DNA of 64,000 bases. Source: Diphasiastrum complanatum. Its lineage: Eukaryota; Streptophyta; Lycopodiopsida; Lycopodiales; Lycopodiaceae. A model generated the notes under the pieces. It did no database searches, was not told the DNA's origin, and saw only the letters and a list, made by a program, of their open reading frames with translations. Positions 26,153 to 38,572 of this stretch are shown here, piece by piece. The position numbers were made by a program, and so were the translations under genes. Positions within the stretch are counted from its first letter, which is position 1, and every line of letters starts with the position of its first letter. The stretch spans positions 57,550,345 to 57,614,344 of the forward strand of contig CM055100.1 in the NCBI GenBank assembly GCA_029204225.1. Reading direction: 5' to 3'.

Positions 26153-27080
26153 TTGTATCAAGCTAGACCAGTTTTAGATGAGTGGGTTTTTAAAAGTACA
26201 ACAAATTCATTAAAATTATTTGGATCATATTGGGCAAACATGCCACGTTGTTACATGTTGCTTAAAACAATGAGACAAAATAATCATAATTTTATATTCG
26301 TACTTAATAGAATACGACAATGCGAACACACCACTTCTGACATAGATTTCTTAAACAAACTATGTCATCGCAAACCTCCATTCAATCACAAATTTCCACA
26401 CTTATTTTAAACAAACTTTGACAAAGCAAAGTACAATGATCACGCCTTGCAACAATCAACTAAAACAAAATACGTCTTACAAGCAATTGACTCATTCCAT
26501 ATTTCTTGTCAAAAGAACCTAAAAATTCCTAGTGATTCAAAAAATACAGCTGGCTTACCGACAATTATCAGAGTCAAACATGACATGTTGATTGAGTTAT
26601 GTGCTTCAAATCTAAACATCAATGATGGATTGGTCAACAGTATAGAAGGATACTTCAAAACGAAAACATGGGCGAAGGCATCATTTCGATACAATTCTCT
26701 GACCCAAATATAGGAGCACAAAAACACTCATATTTACAATCAACAAATCGATAAAACATAGAAACCTATACGACAGCTTGTCAAAGAAATACAAATTGGA
26801 AACAATCATTTGAACATCATCACTAGAAAACAATTTCCAATCCAACTCACCGCAACATGAACAATACATCGTGTGCAAGAATTGCCAATGGACAAATTGG
26901 CATTCAATCCAAAAGGTATTAATGCACATGGTCTAACTTATATAGCACTTTCAAGAATTAAGGACATTGATAATTTGTACCTCCTACAACCATTGCAACC
27001 AGAAAACTTCGTTGTTGACAGAAAGGTGAAACAAAAAATACAAAGACTACATGGCACAACCACTTGGAAGCTCACTGTTT
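26153..27080 (+). pseudogene. PIF1-type helicase remnant, C-terminal half
   Basis: Three plus-strand blocks separated by stops form the second half of a PIF1-family DNA helicase. The first has MRQNNHNFIFVLNRIRQCE, the segment after motif II that usually reads EIMRQ..F...LNRIR. The second has GLPTIIRVKHDMLIELCASN and DGLVNSIEGYF. The third, 26873-27080, has AHGLTYIALSRIKDIDNLYL, which matches helicase motif VI (the usual VALSR). Walker A and B are not present in the window. PIF1 helicases of this spread type are found in Helitron-like transposons as well as in host repair genes. The stops make it a relic. Confidence 0.75.
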
Positions 27081-27235
27081 CTGACATTAACCACTATCTA
27101 AGCATGCACCTCATCATACACTCTTTGAATACAATATCCTTACAAAAATACCATGATGACCTAAAATCTACCAACCATGTAATGAATTCAAATATATTTG
27201 CTTACAAGAAACATGCCAAAAACAAACAACCACCT

Positions 27236-27480
27236 ACTGCGATAACTTTTCATTTGCTGGAAATGCAATATTTTACAAGCCGACACAAATACTGCAGAAA
27301 GTCACAACATTTAACACCAACGACATTGAAAGAACACATGCAATATTCAACAAAGGCACACGATTCCACATGCATATAATCGCTATGTACAAGCATCCAT
27401 AAGCAAACATCAAATCGCTGCTGGAAAATTTCCACGACGTGCTCCAAACAATACCCACAAATGCTCTTACAACAATAGTA
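27236..27480 (+). pseudogene. Endonuclease/exonuclease/phosphatase-like fragment
   Basis: Right after the helicase, another plus-strand frame reads FHMHIIAMYKHP and then TNALTTIVGD, with a stop where the family usually continues FNID. This pair of motifs, with about 25 residues between, resembles the AP-endonuclease-like (EEP) fold. A possible THHLCI-like segment lies near 27575. Helicase followed by such an endonuclease is the arrangement known for Helentron-type (Helitron2) elements. The match is short and by eye. Confidence 0.5.
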
Positions 27481-27659
27481 GGCGACTGATATTCTAAAGC
27501 CCAGCTCGCCTACACAATTACTTCATAGTTTCATGGCCAGCCATGGACTATAAATACTTTTCAAAGAAGCAACACATCATCTTTGCATCTAATACAAACA
27601 ATTTGTTGCTTTGAGCAACAAGCTAACATATTAAGCTTTTCATGTCACAAAGTCAATCA

Positions 27660-29504
27660 CAAACTCAATAATTGCACTTAGAAACCATCATGGATTATGT
27701 TGTCCAATACAACATTATAATCATCAACAAGTTGATAACAAACTAAATGTTTACAACAGATTAATATCAAATTGCATAAATCAAAACCAAAACATAAATT
27801 CATTCCATAAACTAAAAATATGACATTATGACATGGCAAAGCCTTTGTGGTATAATACCACATCGTTCTTGTTTAAAAAGTTATTTTTGAAATTTTTGCA
27901 TTCTAGATCTAAGTAAGTGTTTTGTTGGCATAATATTAGACATTAATAAACTATTTTATTAACTCAATAAACATATGTAGCCTAATTTTTATACACAAAT
28001 TTCTTCGATGTGATAATGACAACTCACATTTCTTTTTTTTCATTTTAAAAAAGCTATCATTTTTTTAAGCAACTTTTTGTAAGGTTTTACAAAATCAATT
28101 TTCGAAAAAAGATGGTGATTCCATTCCTATATATACCGTGCAAAGGCTTTGAAAAAAAGTTCCTTGGAGACCCAATATGTCTTGTATCGCAAGTAGTACT
28201 ATTTGAGCCCCATTCAGCAATTATGTGTAGATCAGTTTTGTTCACAAGTTTTAAATTTTGATAAAGTTTTGTAACGAGAATTGTTTTTAGAAACGTTGTG
28301 GGTTAAGACGGTCCCGTATGGGTCATGGAATTGATTGGCCTTTCCGTTTGGGGCAGTCATTACGGTTGACCACATGACCTGTCAGCGCAGTATAGATTTT
28401 GTACCTCTCTCTCTCTCACCCTCCGACTCCCGAGCTGAACCACAGCCCACTCCAATGCTGCTAATGAGTCTATGCCACGTCATTCATTTTAGTCACGGTC
28501 TCATGTCTCTTGCGTTTTTGTAACCAACTGCTGTTCTAACCAGAGTTCACTGCCTTACGAAACTGGACTGCAAAGATACCTCTTCACACTTGGTGAGAAG
28601 CGTATCAGAAAGTGTCTAGGGCAGCCGGTGATGACGTGGCAAGTTGATGGAGCAATTGAAATCGTACGATATGAAACGATCGGACGGCTTGTAGGATAAG
28701 TACAGCTGGACAAAGCTAGCGCTCCGTTGAGTCTAAACAAACGGAAGAGATTATGGAAAGTCCTGGAGTATCAATAGTAGCGGAGGACTAGAAGAGGAGA
28801 GGAAAGGGAGAGGAGAGGGAGAAGAAAGGCTAAAGAAAGCTATGGCGAACGCAAAATAGTGGTGTGAACCAAAGGTATAGGAAAGGGAGAGTGAGAGCGA
28901 TGGTTGAAAAAGCTATGGCGAGCGCGAAATAGTGGAAGATTATCGAGCAGCAGCATGAAGATATGTCGATTTATAGGAGCCTCATGATTTCACACTAAAG
29001 TCTAAGATCTTAAGACTTGGTAATATCGTCATCGGAACAAAAAAACATTATCAGAACATTAAGTATTATGAGAACAGAAAATATTCTCAGAACGAAAGGA
29101 CTATGCACAAATCCGTGAAGCAGCTGGTTAATATCATCAGTACAATAACTGTTATTCACAAATTTGTAAAAGAGCTTCCTATGGATGACCTGTATTTCAA
29201 TAATATCAAGGATAAGCTGTGGAGGGTTATTTGAGAACCTATTATGCGCAACGATGTTTATTCCTGATTGCTTCTATTGGAATTGCAGTGCGGTATGATA
29301 TCGTGTAGCTGCTGCAGATCTTCAAAGGATTATTGCTTATCAGATCTATTGAAGCGGTTTTCTCGAAAGTTGGCTTGGCGCTTGGGACATCCTGTATCGT
29401 TTTGATTCAGGCTTGGTTGAAATAAGCTTGTTTTAATTTTGTCTGTGTTGAAGATTCTGGCTTTGTAATACTCACGTCACAAGCGTTTACGTGGAGGCAG
29501 TTCC
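27660..29504 (+). promoter_or_regulatory. Upstream region and probable 5' leader of the KH gene
   Basis: No other gene is seen here. A TATATATA word lies near 28129. A GA-rich stretch at about 28785-28835 has the composition of a transcribed plant leader. A GCGAGCGCGAAATAGTGG-like word occurs twice (near 28846 and 28919). The transcription start and any leader intron cannot be fixed from sequence. Confidence 0.4.
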
Positions 29505-32500
29505 ATGGATGAGCCCTTTTTCAGTTCTCCTATGAAGCGACCCCATTTTCAGTATGACCGTGAGCCGATAGAAACTAATGCAAGACAGAAACGCCATCAG
29601 TCTAGTCGGGAGGGATCTTTAACTCCTAGGTTTTTTCCTGATGAGGTACTGTTTCGCCTTCTTTGTCCCACTTCTAAGACGGGAAGCGTTATTGGAAAGG
29701 GCGGAAGCATCGTCAAGATGATTAGACACGATACTGGAGCTAAAATTACTGTGTCAGATGCCGTACCTGGAGCAGACGAACGTGTAATAATAATATCTGC
29801 TCAGGAAAGAGATCTAGATAGAGCTGGTGGTTTAGAGGAAGAAAATGATGTAGAAGAGAGGGAGATTGAAGTTATCGATCTTGTTTACCAGGGAAAAGGA
29901 AGCGGTAAAAAGCATGAAAACGGTGGTAAGGCTCATACTTCACCAGCTCAGGAAGCCTTGTTTAGAGTTCATGCTAGAATTATTGATGACGAGAGGGAAA
30001 ATGATTTAGTTGCAGATGAGGACCATGGAACAACTTCTATTACGACAAGGCTCCTGGTCCCAAGCAATCAGGTGGGATGTTTGTTAGGTAGAGGGGGAAA
30101 AATCATTGAGCAGATGCGGGAAGAGTCAGGGGCACAGATTAGAATTCTTCCTAGAGATCAGCTTCCTGTTTGCGCATTGGTATCTGACGAGGTTGTTCAG
30201 GTGAGCTAGCTTATTTTTTCCTGTTCATCTCGCAAGACCGTTAGTATGGGAGAAAGAGAATTTGCATAATGTACTTTTGGAGGTTGTTTATTTGTGAATG
30301 GTTGTGTTACCTTGAAGGTTGACATGCTCTTTTGCCATTCTGTTACGTGCCTCAAGTTATCATTTCTTAAAAGCTGGGAGAATGAAACACTATCAACGTT
30401 GTGTGGAAGTAACCATGTTTGGTGACCTCTATTACTTACTGTAATTATTTTCTATGATATCAACGTCTCTGGTCGGCCTGCCTGTTATCACACTTCGAAG
30501 CTTATATTGCATTATCTTAGGCTGTTTACATTAGCCTTTTGGTGATATATCATGCGTTACTCACCCGTGCTTCATTATTTGAGTAAATAGTTGTTCACAC
30601 ATATTACTGCTACTGTCCTTGGGAAACGTACCATGTTAGGAAGTTCCAAGCTGTCTTGAGCGTTTGCGTGTAATTTAACATCTCGGCAGCTAATTTCTCA
30701 ATGTAGCTACTCTTGTTTCAAGTAAGTTTAGGTTGCAGCTTGTCCCAGTCGTTGCACTAATATTTTTGTGTGGACGAATGCTGATTTTTGAGGGTATGTT
30801 TCAGAAAGCTTTAGCAATGGGGACTAGCAAACAGTTTTTCTAGTTCGTTACTAAGATTGGTTATAGTTGTTTTGGGCGTGCACGCTTCTTTACTAACCAA
30901 CCAGCAAAAAAAGCTTGGAAGCTCCAGTCTCATTAATTTTTTCTTTCTAATAGCTCTGACCATTGGCGAAAAAAAATAACAACTTTGAGACGATGGTCAT
31001 GATTTTGAGCGACAAAGACCAGTGTATATGGTTCCTGGCTTTGTTACTGATGTTGCTTGTCTAGTTTTCTTGTAATATACATGCTGTGGGCATCAGTACG
31101 GTTGAAGCCTTTTTTTTGTAGAAAAAAATGTGTTTGATGGCCTTAGTTGTTTGATGTTTTAGATTTTTGAAAGCATGAATGTTCTTTGAGATCGTTTGTT
31201 TCTTCATTCTCTTTATGTAGCTTTTTGGAGAGGCCAATGCTGTGAGAAAGGCTCTTCGTCTCATTTCTTCTCGACTGCTGGAGAATACTCCGCGTGATCG
31301 GTATCAAAGTTCTTCAAATTCCTCAGTAGGGGAGGCTTTATCAAAACACAATTCATTTTATGGGCAAGCCAGATCTCCACCAGGCTTTAATTCAAGCTCT
31401 AGAGCTGAATCATGTGGTAGGAGTTTTCGTGCTTCAACCCGACCCTGCTTCCCTACTTTGCCAGCTATTGGACGAGAATCTTTGCCTGCTGAGGATGAGC
31501 TCGTTTTTCGAATTTTGTGTCCAGTTGATAGGATTGGAAGCATTATTGGCAGAGGGGGTAGTATTATTCAAAACTTGCGTGAGGAAACTGGTGCGAAAAT
31601 CAAGGTTGAAGAACTTATTTCAGGAGCAGATGAGCGAGTAGTTGTTGTGTCAGCTGCAGAGGTGCATTCTTTTCACAACCCATTCATCCTGAAATCGAAT
31701 TAGCTGGTTCCAAGAGCTTGAGGCTCGTGTTTTTTCCTCGAGATTGATAGTTTGGCTGACTATCTAGACCCATTTTATATACACACACACATTAATTATA
31801 AGCCACTTTTGTGGATTAATGCTAATTTGAATCTGTTCACTTGTTACTGGTTTTACAGCATACTGAAGACAATCTATCTCCAGCTCAAGAAGCTGTCTTC
31901 CACATTCAAGATAGAATCAAAGATATTGGCCCTAATCAAGATGGAATTGTGACAACAAGATTGCTCGTCCCGTCAAATCAAGTTGGATGTCTTCTTGGAA
32001 AGGGAGGGGTTATAATTGCTGAAATGAGAAGATCTTCGAAAGCTAGTATTCGAATTTTGGGAAGGGAGCACCTGCCAAAATGTGCTCATGAGTTGGATGA
32101 AGTTGTACAGGTTCTGTATTTATCAAAGTTTGAGTGCTTCAAAAAGTTTTATACTGCTGTAGGTATGCTTTCACAACTGTGGTGTGGAGATTCAAATTGT
32201 AATTTTTTTTCGTTGGTACTGTTTCGAATCGTTTTGGTGTGTGGCATATCATTTCAGTCTTTTTTTAAACCAGTAGTTTTTTTTTTGAGTACCTGAATTC
32301 ATCATAATGATTTGATTAGAAATGTGGCAGTTTTCTAATACTTATTTTTTCTGTTTAGTCTCAGATGGCTCCTTGTGTTCACTTTTTTCTCTATATGATA
32401 TGTACGTCAATTTGAAAGGAGGACTGAATTTAAAAAAGTTTCTAGTTATCGATTATGAAAATAGAAATGCTCAACTTGTCAGATTTTTTCTCACTTGATT

Positions 32501-35319
32501 CTATCTAACAAGATCTTCGCCTTTTTGGTTGCTGTGATGCACCAGATTGTAGGTGATATTCATGTTGCTCGGGATGCTCTTGTCCAAATCACATCAAGGC
32601 TGAGAGCAAATTTGTGTCGAGATAAAGCATTGCCATCTGTAGGTGTGGGTCCATCGTTGTCTTTTAAATATGATTCTTTCTCCCCTGGATATTGTGGAAT
32701 TCATGAACCAGGTTCACCAAGATTTTTGCCTGCATCGGTTTCAGGCCTTGGATTGCCCAATGGGCATGGTTCCAGTTTTGAAAATGGAAACTCCTCTCCT
32801 GATTCCTGGACATTGCAGGTGCAGATAAGTAGTTATTGAGAGTAATGAGACTTTGTCAAGGGCATCATTTTGCTTGAGCAAGCTGGAGAATGTTTTACAT
32901 GAACTGAAGCATATTTCAATGCCGTTATCAATGTAGTTAGGCGTTATTTTGATTGAGCAAGCATTTTTGAATGCCCTTATTTAGCATTAAATTTTGTTAT
33001 TATCATCTCTTCTCCTGTTCTTTTAGTCATCTTCTGGTTGGAAATTGTTCTTATGGCCGAGACTCCGAACAAAGCATCATGACCATGAACAACCTTCTTT
33101 TTAAGAAAGCTGTTCCAACAGTTAGCCATCTCTTAAATAAGAGCCATTTGGATGGTTATCACAAGGTAGCGGAAATCATTGAGCTCTGACCGCATGCCTC
33201 ATATGTAATGCTGTTATACTGGAATTGCATTATAGCTTGTCTTATTTGTCACAAGTAGAATACATTCAGTAAAAAAGTGGTTCTGGTACGAGTGATTCAT
33301 CTGACAGTAAGTGCTGTGTAGCGTGGTAGGGAAAGAGATTATTCTTCTGTTGAGGAAGGACATTCGCACCACAGGGGCAGTGGAGGCTTTGGCAGGTACG
33401 TGGTTTTCAAGTTTTCTTTGCTTTGGAATCTGGAAAGATGATAGAAGAAACTTCTAGCGTACTCTCATGGGTGAGGCTTTCTCTTGTCATCAAGTCACAT
33501 TTCACACTTCGATCATGGTTCTAGCTGTAGTTTCCTTTCAACAATTGCTGAAACGTAACTTATCCAAGTGCAACAACTCGAGGCAAAGATTGTAGCCATT
33601 CCGGTTTTGCTACATTCATTAAAACTGCCGCAGTAACTACTAACATGCATGCAAATAGATGACTTTTTGTTTCTTGTTTGAAGGTTCACTGGTGGTATCG
33701 TAACAAGTACCACAGTAGAAGTTATAATTCCGAGTGAAGCTGTTACTTTTATTTTAGGGACAAACGGCAGCAACATGGCTCAGATTCGGCAGGTGCAAAA
33801 TGGATACTATCTTGTCTCTTTTTTATCTTCGTTTTGCTGCTGACAATTATCTTTAAAAGTGAAGTTTCTTGAATTGTTTAACCTTGCCACAGATTTTTAG
33901 CATCTAAATTGAATCGCTCGACGGTTCTTAGGGTGAAGTATGGCCTAAAAGGTCAACCAAGTAGATCTTAGTAAAATCACCAAGAGCTTTGAACTGGCAA
34001 GAACAATGCCAGTCATTGGGAAATTCAAGTTTTTACATACGTGCAACCAAATTATTAAAATTAATGTATTTCTTTGATAAACACAGTGTTCAGGATGTTT
34101 CTGTAAGGAAAGAAACTCAAAGAAAGTGTTACTGTTCCTAAATATAAACATTTGCCTAAATCAATTAGGTTTCCTGTTATTTAAAACTTATTTGGAAGTC
34201 TCCATCTGAATGTTCAAGAAACAAGCCAGTCATTGGTTTTCAAAGAACTATTTGTGTCAAAACGTCGGATTGCTCTTTTTGGATTTATATGGTTTTGAAT
34301 TTTTTTGTGGCTTTCATATCACCAGGTACATTTACATGCATCTAAGGTTCCTTTACTATCTCCATAGGCCTTAATTCTCTGTTTTCAAATATAAATGGTC
34401 TCTAAATTTTTTTGTCGCTTTCATATGACAAGGTGCATTTACATGTATTTAAGTTTACAATCTTCTTTGGTATTTAGGCCTTATTCTCTCCTTTCAAATT
34501 TGTATGGTCTCTAATTTTGTGTGGCTTTCATATCACAAGGTGCATTTACATGTATTTAAGGTTCCTTTTACAATGTTGTTTGGTGATTAGGTCTCTCTCT
34601 CTCTCTCTCTCTGTGCAGATTTGCGATTGGTACTAAGTGTCATGTTAAACCATAAATGATAAGTGTATCCACTGGGAATATGTGATGTGCTTGTTTCAGC
34701 GAAAATTTTGTGGGCTTTTTATACTCCACTTACTAATGAATTTTTGGATATTCTGAAAGTACAAAGTTGAAATCTTTGAAATGGTATGAGGTTATTTTCA
34801 GTTGGTGATCTTAAATTGCAAATAATTTAATGAGTTCTATTGTTGTTGGGCAATTGGTGGCATTTGGGTTCCAGCTTCAAGATAAACATGTTTCCTTTAC
34901 AGTGGATACCCATTTCTGAATTTTGTTTGTGGAAGCACAATTCCACGGGTAATGAGTTGTACAGCTTCTAATTAGTGTATGTGTGCCTAAGTTATTAATT
35001 CAATCTATGTCCAGAATTTTTGAATCTGAAAAGTGCTTGCTGGACAGATAGTCTGTCATCCTGGACATGATTTGTCATCTGCTAATGGCTTGTGATAATC
35101 TTTGCATTATTGTAGCCAGAACAATATAAATATCTTGTAGCTGCATTTTGAATCTTCAGCTTGTTTCAACTACTTTAGCAGATTTCGGGGGCAAAGGTAA
35201 AGTTATATGATGCAAGAGATGGTGCTTCTGAGAGCACAGTGGAAATCTCAGGGACGCCTGATCAGACCCATGCTGCGCAAGGCCTGCTTCAGGCGTTTAT
35301 TCTTAATGGGCAATCTTAA
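29505..35319 (+). CDS. Five-KH-domain RNA-binding protein (RCF3/HEN4-like class)
   Basis: Seven coding exons: 29505-30200, 31221-31661, 31859-32110, 32546-32818, 33322-33395, 33684-33792 and 35182-35319. All six introns are GT-AG, and the joined frame gives 660 residues, a normal length for this plant family. KH1 (about residues 46-98, loop GKGG), KH2 (about 175-260, GRGG, spanning the first junction), KH3 (about 324-379, GRGG), KH4 (about 410-485, GKGG, spanning a junction) and KH5 (about 587-655, loop GTNG). The N-terminus has a basic KRPHFQYDRE stretch, and a Gly/Ser/His-rich linker precedes KH5. The ATG at 29505 gives the family-like start just before KH1. Relatives act in the nucleus in co-transcriptional processing, splicing and stress or flowering control, and a similar role is inferred here. 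It is the only intact host-type gene in the window. Confidence 0.93.
34290..34612. repeat. Three degenerate ~107-bp tandem units in intron 6, ending in (CT)n
   Basis: Units starting near 34290, 34396 and 34504 share GGCTTTCATATCAC, AGGTGCATTTACATG, TATTTAAG and a GGCCTT or GGTGATTAGG word. The last runs into about ten CT dinucleotides. They lie inside the 1.4-kb last intron of the KH gene. Confidence 0.85.
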
Positions 35320-36020
35320 AAGCAAGTTCACTTTCAAAGGTGAAGGTAAGAACATACTGTGCACAATTTTGTGATACTTGTATATGGCGTCATAGAGAAT
35401 GTGTGATAAAGGATATATGAGGTTTACAGATGCTTGAGGATCTGCTGCAGATGGTTATAACTTATGACCCAGCTATGGAATCATATTACAAGCATTATTA
35501 CTCTTTGTGCAAATTGATGAAGCATCATTGCCAGAAATAAGTTGGTTGCAATTTTTTGACATGACTTTATTGTGAGATTACAGAACTGGCTTGTTTGGTA
35601 CTTAATTGAACATGTTTAGGTTGCTTGACATTGGTGCATGCTTTTCTTTCCTTTTACCAGATACGGTGATGGGGAAGAAAGAGATGGTGAATGTCTAGTT
35701 CTCCTCTTTCTTGTTCACTCGAGTGGCTAGAAGCCTTGCTTTTGCTTAAGGAGCCTCTAGCTCAATGTCGGTAGCCAGAAAGCTCACAACATGTTAAATG
35801 TTGAAGAGCTGCACCATAGATACACAATTTTGAAGATGAGACTGGAAATTATGATGAGAATGACCATGGGAACCTTGCTATGGTTTTGAAATATCAGCAT
35901 CAACTTGAAGATTGCTTGCAAATTTTGTTCTGTTCCAGCCACAATTGACCTTTGCTCATTTACTATGGAATCAACAGGTCAGTTTAACACCTGGCTTGCA
36001 AGACTTGGTCGACTATCCTA
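35320..36020 (+). other. Probable 3' untranslated region of the KH gene
   Basis: Follows the TAA at 35317-35319. GTAAGA at about 35346 and an ACCAG at about 35660 could be splice sites of a 3'-UTR intron. I cannot place the poly(A) site. Confidence 0.4.
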
Positions 36021-38501
36021 TCCGATGCCTAACTTTTTTTAGATTAATGTTTCCCTGAAATGGTTGAACCTTTCATTTTGGTGCCTATATATGTATAATG
36101 GCAATCAACTTGTGGTTTTATGCTGTGATAGTTACCTCATTTTGCTACTATTAGCTAGTTAAATGAAAGGCTCTCATGTAGTAGTAGTGCAAATTTTGAT
36201 CTAGCTGTGTTGGGAGTAGCTTACCTTCGTCTAATGCACATGTTTTGGAGGAGTCTGTTGATTGTGCAGATTCTGTGCTTTACCTTTCAATACATCTACA
36301 AAGCTTTAGTCTCCTTAAGATAAATGTGTCACTTAAAGAGTACAGCAGAGAATGTGTCATAATCTGCTTCAGTTCTAGGATGTGCTGGATGATAGCAACT
36401 ATGAAAGGGGTGCTAAAAGTAGTAGAGTCATCGTACAAATCATATAAATGCCTTCCTATTGGTGTACTATTGGGCTTATGAATGCATAATGCGTAATCTT
36501 TCTCGTGAATGGTGGAGATCACAAGGTGTGTCAGTGCGTTGGTGATCATCTTAATTCACAAAAACATACGTGAAGAGTTCTTGTGAAACAGCACTGATGC
36601 GAAGGTGTTTTTGACACAACTCCAGACCTTACTACAAAGCATATTGCGTTTGAGCTGTAAAAGTGTTGAAAAGAGTTATGTACAGGGATAATTCCACTTT
36701 AATTTCTTTTAGAAACTCAGTTATATATCTCAATCATATACCACTTTCTCTACAGGTTTTCGGAATATGGCTAGTGAACAATAGGAACATGCTATCCCAC
36801 AGATGAGGATTTCTGAGCTTCACAACATTAGCTAGGCGAATGTTAGTAGGCTGACTCAAATCTGTGCAAGTTTGTGGCCCCTGTATGAATTGATAAGTTT
36901 TTTGTATGAATTGATTTGCTTATATTCATTTATAGAGAGATTGCAGCAATTTGGCAAATAATATTTTTTCCCGAATTTAGGAATTTGGGAATCAACAGCG
37001 ACTTGAAGTGGTTTTTCATTTGTACAGATATTGTAAATACTCAATTGTCATTTGTTATTTTAGTACGAAGCAGCAATTTGGTGCAATTTTAGTAGACATC
37101 AAGTTTCACATAGATCTTTCTGTACGTACTATTCTAAACAATTTTGTTATGAAGTGTGGAGGCCTGTAGGCTTGCACAACCTCGCCTTTAAGAAGGACAA
37201 CTACTTTTGATTATGCATTATTTCATTCTGTTCAATTTGTTGACAAGGATGGAAGGTCTTTGTTGACAGGATATGCTTGTTTTCCAAAGTTACAATTCCC
37301 AGGCTCTGTAGAGGGGTTTTGGAAGTAGTCACTTGTATTTTTTTCATGAGTAAAACACGTACCAACAAATATTCTTTGCAACACAATTCCTAAACTTTGT
37401 TGATGTTACACAAGGCAACAAACCTGGCTTTGATAGCAATTGAAACAGCCCAAACCTCAAGATCCCTAGTTATGGGGCCCCTTCTCTGCCATCTTCGTGG
37501 ACCAACTTGCAAGCTCCAAAACTTTAACCACCATCCATAATTTCTGTATCTAAGTTCTACCTTCCAAGCTCTAGACCACCTTTATCTCTGAGATGCACCT
37601 CTGTTTTTTCTCACTTTCTTTGCTTCCATACACTTGTACAAATTTTGTATGTATGGCTATTTGCTTAAATCATTGCATAGGTGCAGCGAATTGCGATTCG
37701 CTGGTTTTGCGATTCGCGAATCTTGATTCTGTGAATCTTGTTTCGCTGCAAAGAATCGTTGAAAAAAAAAAATATTTGTGCATTTTGGGCCTCTTACTTG
37801 CGGACAGAACTGCGCCAGCTGGATTTTTGTTCAGCATGTTTTTAGTTCCGTTTGTTGTGATCAGAGTGAGAGATAGAGAGAGGTAGAATCAGAGAGCCTG
37901 GGAGTTAATACACCTAAATTGGACCATCCTGCACCCGAAACAATCGGCAAACTACGTAGTCATAATGCTCTCAATCAGAGCTTTCTGCACGGTTCTTTGA
38001 AAAACCCAAAACGCCATTCTGAATCGCGACTTTGAATCGTGGTGCATCTATAAATCATTGTTCATTAAGAGATTCTGAATATTGTCCAATTACACAATCT
38101 TCATAATGTTGTTGGGAGGGTAAGTGAAACAAAACTTGTGTCATAAATTTCCTACATTGTACCTTCCTAAAATGGTCTATCTCCTCCTGGAAAGAATTTT
38201 TTCAAAAAATTTGCAGTAAGACTTGTATAGAATTGCATAAATTGGAATTTTGGCTAAAAGTTAGGGCCTGCATTGAAATTCTTTAGAATTGATATCAAAT
38301 CAATAAAATATCTTTTGAAGTGTATTCTTGTCCTTAAATCTGAAATATCTGCCACCATATCTTCGCAATATTAAGATATTTATTCAATTTGGACTATGTG
38401 AGACTTATATCCAATAGTAGATTATGTTATCAAACTTATCAAAAGTTGGAGATTCAGTTGGTTTGAATAGCTCAAGTTTAACATATTTTTGCGTTATAAA
38501 A

Positions 38502-38572
<71 letters not shown>

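Noticed and set aside
33027-33189. Possible extra KH-gene exon after 33026
   Set aside because: In the phase required by exon 4 it meets a stop quickly. Joining exon 4 to 33322 keeps the frame and leads straight into KH5.
36245-36481. Small plus-strand frame downstream of the KH gene
   Set aside because: Its length is within chance expectation and no domain or start context supports it.
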